From the NCBI RefSeq assembly GCF_910594005.1, contig NC_057835.1, positions 47,950,001 through 48,014,000 of the forward strand: DNA of 64,000 nt. Reading direction: 5' to 3'. Below, piece after piece: positions 57,336 to 64,000 of this stretch (positions are counted from its first letter, which is position 1; every line of letters starts with the position of its first letter). Under the pieces are notes generated by a model, which worked only from the letters and a program-made list of their open reading frames with translations, did no database searches and was not told where the DNA came from. Source of the DNA: Cervus elaphus. Taxonomy: Eukaryota; Chordata; Mammalia; Artiodactyla; Cervidae. Made by a program: the position numbers and the translations under genes.

Positions 57336-57525
57336 GAACTAGTGAAGGCAATCACAGCTCTGCCACGTCACTTGTGTGTCTGTGAGCATATTACTGAACC
57401 TCCTTCAGCATTAGTTTCTTTATCTGTAGAATGGGAATAATAAAAGCACTTGTAGGGTTGCCAAGATCATTAAGTAGACTAGTATGGTGTCTGGCACATA
57501 AAAAATACAAAATATTTACCTCTAA
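57336..57525 (+). mobile_element. MIR SINE
   Basis: 'cacagctctgccacgtcact', 'attagtttctttatctgtag', 'aatgggaataataaaagcac', 'agggttgccaagatcattaa' and 'tatggtgtctggcacataaa' in order. Confidence 0.85.
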
Positions 57526-57842
57526 TTGCCATATTCTCATTATCTCCCTCCACACCCCTGCCTCGGACATACTTAGAAAAACATGTTACATAAATTCCCA
57601 GGAGGCCAAGGGACTGCCTACAGGTTTTCCCAGGATGTAGGCAAGTGTACACAGTACTGAAGGCAATTCCACCGAGCAGGAGGTGAACTTCCTCCCAGGC
57701 CCTAGGCATGCCTGCCTCTCCATTTCCTATTTTGCTTTATGGAGATCCAGATAAAAAGGACACCAGTTCCATGACTCTAAGCCACTGTGTACACGTCTAT
57801 GCTTTGTAAAATCAGCCTTTCTGTAACCCTAGTTGTGCATGC

Positions 57843-58108
57843 ATGTGTCCACTGCTAGACTGTGAACTTGAAGCAGGCACCAAGTTACCTTCCTCTTTGT
57901 ATTTCTCTTGGTGACCGCCTGGTACCATGTCTGGAGAAGCAGCATGCATGCTCAGTGGTGTCCGACTCATTGCAACCCCATGGACTATAGCCCACCAAGG
58001 CTCTTCTGTCCATGGAATCTTCCTGGCAAGAATACTGGAGTGGGTTGCCATGCCCTCCTCTAGTGTCTGGAGAAGAGTGAAGGCTAAATAAAGAATGAAT
58101 GAATAGTT
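57843..58108 (+). mobile_element. L2 3' end, split by a Bov-A
   Basis: 'ctgctagactgtgaacttga' and 'cctctttgtatttctcttgg' before, and 'taaataaagaatgaatgaat' after the SINE, are the L2 3' terminus. Confidence 0.7.
57940..58063 (-). mobile_element. Bov-A-type SINE with 12-bp TSD, nested in L2
   Basis: 'agcatgcatgctcagtggtg', 'tggcaagaatactggagtgg' and 'gccatgccctcctcta'. TSD 'tgtctggagaag' is perfect at 57928-57939 and 58064-58075. The tRNA head is missing. Confidence 0.95.
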
Positions 58109-58510
58109 GTAATATTTATCAACAAGACAACTGAACCAGCTCAAGGCAAAAGGGAATTTGCCTTGTTCTTTCCTAGCTCCCTTTTCCCCAATGTAAGGAT
58201 ATTCTTCCTTTGGTTAATAATGCCTTCCAGCATGCCTTAGCTTGTCTCCATCTGTGTTTTGGATTCCTTACTTCCATCTCTTTGTATCAGAACTAACTTT
58301 CTCTCTGTCAAATGACAATCAGGTATGAATGCATTCATTAATCAGGTGGGCAGCCCCTAAGACAAGGTACAAACAAAGGAATGTAACAAAAAGTTAAAAA
58401 TCTTAACCCAAGGAAAACTTGTGTGTAAAGAACTTAACATGAGTCACTAGAAGGGGACAATGTCTAGTCTCCTCCCTGACAGCTGAGAGAAAAGACAACT
58501 TTTTATTTAT
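58109..58510. other. No gene seen
   Basis: No repeat or exon recognised. Confidence 0.4.
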
Positions 58511-58511
58511 T

Positions 58512-58728
58512 TTTCAAGAGGCTTTTTAAAAATAACAATTTAGCTGCTTTACAATGTTGTGCTAATTTCTGCCATACAGCAAAGTGAATCAGCTACACAT
58601 ATACATACATCCCCTCTATGTCACCATAGAGCATTGAGGAGAGTTCCCTGTGTTATACATCTCATTAGTTATCTATTTTATACATAATAGTGTATATATG
58701 TATTTGATCATTCCTTCTCCTTGGAATC
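58512..58728 (-). mobile_element. L1 3' end, short
   Basis: 'gccatacagcaaagtgaatc', 'acatacatcccctctatgt', 'ttccctgtgttatacatctc' and 'ttagttatctattttataca' are the complement of the L1 3' UTR. Confidence 0.85.
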
Positions 58729-58849
58729 CTGATGATTTCTTTAAGTGACTCTGAGAATAGCTGCTGTACACATAGAATGTGAGCAAGTCTGGCCAGCCTG
58801 CTGCTGCTATACTAATTTATCTTTTCTCTGTTTTTTTTCCAGAGCCGTA

Positions 58850-59014
58850 CTCGAAAGAATCAAAGTCCATGAAGAAAGTATTCTGAGAACAGCTACTGCT
58901 GTGTTTGCAGAACTGTTTTTCAGAGGAACTAGAGATAGCAGAGGGGTTATCGAGTTCAGATGTCAGAAGCAGCATTATTATGAACACAATCAAATGTTTG
59001 ATGTCTTTGAGTGA
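58850..59014 (+). other. Candidate terminal exon (weak)
   Basis: A pyrimidine-rich tract followed by AG ('ctctgttttttttccag' near 58827-58843) precedes an open frame that runs to TGA at 59012-59014. The frame from 58850 includes 'VLERIKVHEESILRTATAV' and 'FAELFFRGTRDSRGVIEF'. I do not recognise the protein. No donor site is evident downstream, which would suit only a last exon. An AATAAA lies far downstream near 59699, in possible repeat sequence. It may be chance. Confidence 0.2.
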
Positions 59015-59354
59015 TCGCATGTAACTCCTCTACATAGCCAATGAGTAACATGACCAAAGACTGGTACTTTCCCTCACAGTTGAAACCTCCAGCTAAATGA
59101 ATCACAGTAGTTCTATGAGAAAGGGAGGGGAAAACCCCCCAATAACGAGCCAAGAGATTTTCAAGGCTAACAGAGGAAGTAACTGGGGGAAGTGGGGAGT
59201 CAGAATGCCTAGCAAGTCCATTGCTTTTCTGATGGCATCTCCTATGTGCTCTGAATCATCTCGGACTGGAGAGTGTATTGCATTACATTGATTCCCTTTA
59301 TTTGATTAGAGTGGAAACTGCATGAGGATAAAGTCTTACCTGACAGAGCAGGAA

Positions 59355-59545
59355 CAGTGGATCTGGTGAGTCAGATGCCTGAGTCTGAGTACAGTGTCGG
59401 CCATTATATCTCCATAAATTTGGATTAGTTATTTCACCTCTTTGGACTTTCAATTTTGTAAACTGAAGACACTATTACTATCTTCCTCATAAAATCATTG
59501 TTGGTATTGCTTGTAATAATTAATCCATCTAAAACCCTATGTTTA
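59355..59545 (+). mobile_element. MIR SINE
   Basis: 'tggattagttatttcacctc', 'tttcaattttgtaaactgaa' and 'tcttcctcataaaatcattg' match the MIR core in order. Confidence 0.65.
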
Positions 59546-59979
59546 TGCCCAGGTAAAATTACTGATGATCAATAATTACCAGTTGCTATTGCTGACCACT
59601 GCTGTCCTCCAAGTACAGAGCCCAGCACACAGAAAATTCCCAAGATAAATCTAATGTCAGTGCCAAGTGTTGTCCCATGGAACTGCTATGTTGGTGAATA
59701 AATGAAATAGTCTGGAACAATCATGTCATTGTATCATCACACCTCTGCTTACATCATCAAACAATTCTATTCTTTATTCACTGAGTAGATTGCATGAAAT
59801 TTTGTAGCAGCTCTATAAGGATAACAGGAATTTAAAATATGCCAAGGGAGTTATTTCTTTCTTCAACAAATATTTTTGAAACAGATACAGCTTTCCAAAA
59901 ATGAAAACATTACAAAAATGACAGAAAGATAAAATTTCTATATCATTCTTATTAATAATAACAGTCTATAATTACTACC

Positions 59980-60180
59980 CACCACCCAATAAGCATGGTG
60001 CAAGGCTCTTTATATCTATTAGCTCATTTTATGATGACAAAAAATGGCAAGATCATTATTATGCTCATTTTAGAGAGAAGAAAATTAAGATGTAAACAGA
60101 CTCAATAACTTGCCTAACACTTTTCAGCTAGAGTTTTCCAAAGCTGAAATCTCTTCTGTATTTCCAAAGCCTGTTCTTTT
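59980..60180 (-). mobile_element. MIR SINE
   Basis: 'ggctctttatatctattagc', 'tcattttagagagaagaaaa' and 'aataacttgcctaacacttt' are complement-MIR landmarks. Confidence 0.7.
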
Positions 60181-60721
60181 TCTATCTTGTTATTATCCCT
60201 CTTTTCAATATCTTACTATAGTATCAGGCAGAATGAAATAAGTACTGGCGGTATGTGTAAATTATGTGTAAATATTGGAGGTATGAGTGAATTATCATGG
60301 AACTCCTGAACTCTGGGAAAGAAAACAGTGAATTTGAATGGTAGAGAATGAGGGGTGACCTTAATCAGGACATTTTAAATAAACCATATAAGATAAGGGG
60401 AAACAGGAGGAGATGAAGGGAACTTCAGGATGTGAAATCGTATCAGTCAAGCCTAGCAATGTCACTTCACAGGGTAGAGTAACTGTGTGCACAAACTTAA
60501 AAAATAGGCTGCAGGTAGGTTCAGACTCTATCTAGGTAGGGGTAGAATGACCAGAGTGTCGGAAAAGACTGTTCTTTAAAGTATGGACACAATCTCCGCA
60601 TATTTACAAACTTTACTGCATACCTGAAATACAGATGAACTTGGACGCTATCTTTGTTTCGTAGAATCATCACGATCAATATTTGAGTGGGTTTGACTTA
60701 ATGATGTTTTACAGTAACATA
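60181..60721. other. No gene seen
   Basis: A short duplicated phrase, 'gtgtaaattatgtgtaaat' near 60256-60275. No repeat family or exon. Confidence 0.4.
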
Positions 60722-60888
60722 TGGGCTTCCCTGGAGGCTCAGTGGCAAAGAGTCCACCTGCCAATGCAAGACACAGGTTCAATCCCTGGGTAGGGAAGAT
60801 CCCTTGGAGAAGGAAATGACAACCCACTCCAGTATTCTTGCCTGGAGAATGGACAGAGTCTGGTGGGCTACAGTCCATGGGGTTGCAT
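60722..60888 (+). mobile_element. Bov-tA SINE with internal deletion
   Basis: 'gggcttccctggaggctcag' head, 'aggttcaatccctgggtagg' B box, 'ccagtattcttgcctggaga' body. The part between body and 'tggacagagtctggtggg' is shortened, and the end passes into (AC)n. Confidence 0.92.
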
Positions 60889-60904
60889 ACACACACACAC
60901 ACAC
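60889..60904 (+). repeat. (AC)n microsatellite, SINE tail
   Basis: Eight AC units where the Bov-tA 3' end would be. Confidence 0.93.
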
Positions 60905-62887
60905 AACTATGAGCGGACAATGTCTAAACAATTATACCTCGGTCATTCATTCTCTCCACTCATTTTCTGACATAAGGCAAATTACCCACAGATTATTCTC
61001 AATCCTACAAATAATTGATAAGCAAATACATAAGGTGAAATTTGTCTGGTGCAAGACCTAAGGGAGAGAGAGAGCACTTGCTTTATCAATGATTCCAAAG
61101 CAGGTGTTTTAAGAGGAATACAGGGTTTAGAAAGTGGCAGGCTTGGGCATCAATATACAGCATGTCAGAGAGCAAGTTCATAGGACTGTGGGCCTTCAAG
61201 ATGGTCTGCTTATCCCAGTTTTATAGACAAAAGGTTTCTATAACCCTGGACTTGCACCAGAACCCAGCACCCCTGTTGCCCTAGGCCATCCTACCACTTC
61301 ATCCTTTAGCTGTTCTGAAAGCAGTGGCTGCCACTGCTAGAATACATCCCGTTTGCCTCTAAAAGGAAGGCTTTTTTTGGCTACAGCAGAAGGAAAGTGG
61401 GAAGATAAAACAAACTTTAATTCATCTGTTCTTACTCATAGGCTTCCCATCAAGGGTGGGTTTTATCCTTATTTAGAATCAATACTAAGTAAAGAAAGTA
61501 TAAATATACCAATTGAAAACCTCTTTCTGTGGATGCCTCGGCAGCCACAGCTAAATTGCTTGAGGTTTACGGACACCATGCATTTTCCCCAGCACTTATT
61601 CTGAAACCCTCAAGTGTTAAACTCAATCATTTCCTGGGACCCTTAAGAGAATGGAATCTAAGATCTGTTAATAGGGGGTTTTTATTTATTTGTGTTTGGG
61701 AGGGGGAGGGGGGACTGTCATTCTGGGACAATTAGGTAAATCCCTAACAGACCAATGGAGTTTTTGAATCCTAATTTCTTGTGTTCAATATTTTTCCCCA
61801 AGAGATAAGAGTAACTGTATTTAAGTTGAGTAGTCTGAGAAGATTAGGAGGATCTGGGTGAAACTGACAAATTTCCCCTGGGCATTTCCCATAGGTTAGC
61901 CTTATGTCAAGGGATTCAACCCTCAGAGATCTCCTAGGGTTGCTGTGTGCCACTATAGGACGTGGTACAGACTCTGAATCAGGTGACTTTGACTCTAACT
62001 ACTACTACAACCCAAGAGAAGGTCAATCTCCAAAGAAAGTTTATATTCTTCATGTGTAAGATAGAAGCCTTGAACTGACACGTCCCTTTAGAGCTCTTCC
62101 AGCAGTGATCTATTTCACTGAGGGGTTTTTTTCTGGCAAACACAAAATGAGCCACAAGATAAATGCTCAGAGCCGAGTATTTTTAGAAAAAAAAGAAAAA
62201 TGCATGTAGAGAATGCACCTAAAGAGTTTTTCCACCTCTATTTCTTCCCTAACTTAGAAAACCTGAAATCCTTTGACTGGTGCAGATTCTGGGTCAAGAA
62301 GTCTCAAGTTAGATTCATTTTTTTTTTAGGAAAGCAGGGGTGGATTTATCTTCCTAGTAGGTGAAACCAAAACAACCGTGAGTGATAAGCCTAGATCTTG
62401 GGCTACTCTCCAGTCACTTTTCCACTACATTATGCTACCTAGATTTTCTCCTTCAGTCTTAAAAGAAAGAAAAACATGAAATGACAGGCAGCTGACTTGG
62501 AAAATGTCAAACTATTGTCTCCAGACTTTCTAAAAACTAGTTCTGGAAGATATCTCATATAAAAATGTTTTTGAGGTGCAAAACATGTGGGATGTCAGAA
62601 AACTCATCTCTCTCTTGGAGTTTAGAAAGTATCGTTCAAAAAAAGCTAAGAAAGATCCTACTGTGGAGAAATCTGCATATATTTTCTTAAACTACCATGC
62701 CATAATTTATTTGGCCAATGAAGACATACTCTACACAAACCACCAATTATCATTATATCTGATCTGCAAAGACATAGAAGTGATCATTTGTGTAGATCAT
62801 TTTATCTGTACAGTTAAGTGACCATGTATCCCATCTTAGTATGTGCCCATGCTAAGCTCCTTTTCCTAATCATCTTCATTCAGCACA
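60905..62887. other. Repeat-poor DNA, no gene seen
   Basis: Nearly 2 kb without any repeat I recognise. It has a G-rich tract near 61698-61714 and a T9 run near 62317. The open frames 61353-61604 and 62576-62821 have no recognisable domain or splice context. Confidence 0.4.
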
Positions 62888-63850
62888 CTTTTTTTATTTT
62901 TCTTTTTGTAGTATTTTCACTTTATTTAACAAAGATATTCAGCATTTGCAATGGACAATGCATAGAAATTTTTTAAATTTTATTGGAGTATAGTTGATTA
63001 ATAATTTTGTGTTACTCTCAGGTGTCCAGTAAAATGAATCTGTTACACATATACTTATATCCACTCTTCTTTAGATTCTTTTCCCATATAGACCATTACA
63101 GAGTATTGGGTAGAGTTCCCTGTGCTAAACAGGTCCTTATTAGTTACCTATTAGTTATCTACTTTATATATAGTAGTATACATGTGTCGATCTCAATCTG
63201 CCAGTTTATCCTTCCCCCTCTTACCTCCTGGCAACTGTAAGTTTATTTTTTACATCTGTAACTCTATTTCTGTTTTGCAGATAAGCTCATTTGTACCTTT
63301 TTTTTTAGATTCCACATATAAATGGTATAATACGATATTTGTCTGTCTCTATCTGACTTACTTCACTCAGTGTGACAATTTCTAGGTCCATCCATGTTGC
63401 TGCAAATGGCATTATTTTGTTCATTTTTATGGCTGAGTAATATCCTATTGTATGTATGTGCCACATCTGCTTTATCCATCCCTCTGCTGATGGACATTTA
63501 GGTTGCTTCCATGTCCTGGCTACTGTAAGTAGTGCTGCGGTGAACACTGGGGTGCACGTATCTTTTCAAATTATGGTTTTCTTCAGAGATATGCCTCAGA
63601 GTTGAATTGCTGGGTTATAGGGTAGTTCTATTCAGCTTTTTAAGGAACCTCCATAGTGACTGTACCAATTTACATTCCCACCAACAATGTAGGAGGGTTC
63701 CCTTTTTCCCACACCCTTTCCAAAATTTATTTGTAGATTTTTGATGATGGCCATTCTAACTGGTGTGAACTGATATCTCATTTAGTTTTGATCTGCATTT
63801 CCTTTATAATTAGTGACACTGAACATCTTTTCACATGCCTCTTGGCCCTC
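62888..63850 (-). mobile_element. L1, 5'-truncated, ~0.95 kb
   Basis: T-rich left end, complement of the 3' UTR ('ttttattggagtatagttga', 'gttccctgtgctaaacagg') and of the ORF2 end. The minus-strand frame 63305-63547 reads through 'TWKQPKCPS' and 'FAATWMDLEIVTLSEVSQ', an L1 ORF2p C-terminus. Possible short TSD 'tcagcaca' near 62879 and 63848, not certain. Confidence 0.9.
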
Positions 63851-64000
63851 AGCACAGTTTGTTTTTTAGCACAGTATTTGACAATCTGATTTAGTTGTTT
63901 CTGCATTCCAGCCTTTGATATCACACCTCTGTATTCCCAAAATTACTGGGCATAATATTGGGTAAGATGTTATGGAAAAACTCGAATGAACATTTTGGTC

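Overview
The window is nuclear DNA of a ruminant, most probably a bovid. It carries at least 20 SINEs of the Bov-tA/Bov-A type, four BovB (RTE-clade) LINE fragments whose 3' ends share sequence with those SINEs, six CHR-type tRNA-derived SINEs with A-rich tails, and many 5'-truncated L1 tails. Older mammalian repeats (MIR, L2, MaLR LTRs, hAT/MER-type fragments) lie beneath them. I cannot tell cattle, sheep, goat or buffalo apart from this alone. Family names are from recognition of the sequence, not from a database search.

No functional protein-coding gene can be supported. The longest open frames are decayed BovB or L1 reverse-transcriptase pieces or translations of SINEs. The only non-repeat segment with some exon-like character is at 58850-59014 (pyrimidine tract, AG, open frame to a stop); it is a weak candidate. 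The window therefore looks intergenic or deeply intronic. I see no CRISPR, prokaryotic operon, rRNA or functional tRNA gene, and no clearly undescribed system.

Layout. 1-4 kb: low-complexity and old repeats with a MaLR LTR. 4-6.1 kb: an old LTR split by a Bov-tA, another Bov-tA, then a solo ERV-type LTR. 7.6-9.6 kb: old L1M, minus strand, with two headless Bov-A units. 9.9-15.4 kb: MaLR LTRs, CHR, Bov-tA and L1. 16.2-18.3 kb: a second ERV-type LTR and a MaLR LTR split by an L1. 19.4-20 kb: Bov-tA beside a GC-richer patch. 20-23.4 kb: L1 tails and CHR. 23.8-25.8 kb: 2-kb BovB. 26-31 kb: Bov-tA cluster including two insertions at one target. 31.8-33.1 kb: L1 with another L1 inside. 33-39 kb: old repeats and repeat-poor DNA. 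39.4-40.3, 42.2-43.1 and 50.7-52.8 kb: further BovB copies. 44.3-45 kb: L1 inside a MIR. 53-54.2 kb: L1M split by a CHR and flanked by Bov-tAs. 55-60.9 kb: scattered SINEs, MIR and L2. 61-62.9 kb: repeat-poor. 62.9-63.85 kb: minus-strand L1.

The elements relate as retrotransposon partners. L1 and BovB encode (here only as dead remnants) endonuclease and reverse transcriptase. From family knowledge, CHR-type A-tailed SINEs use L1, and Bov-tA/Bov-A share BovB's 3' end and use it. Many insertions still show readable target-site duplications (TSDs), so the order of insertion can be read directly in several places.
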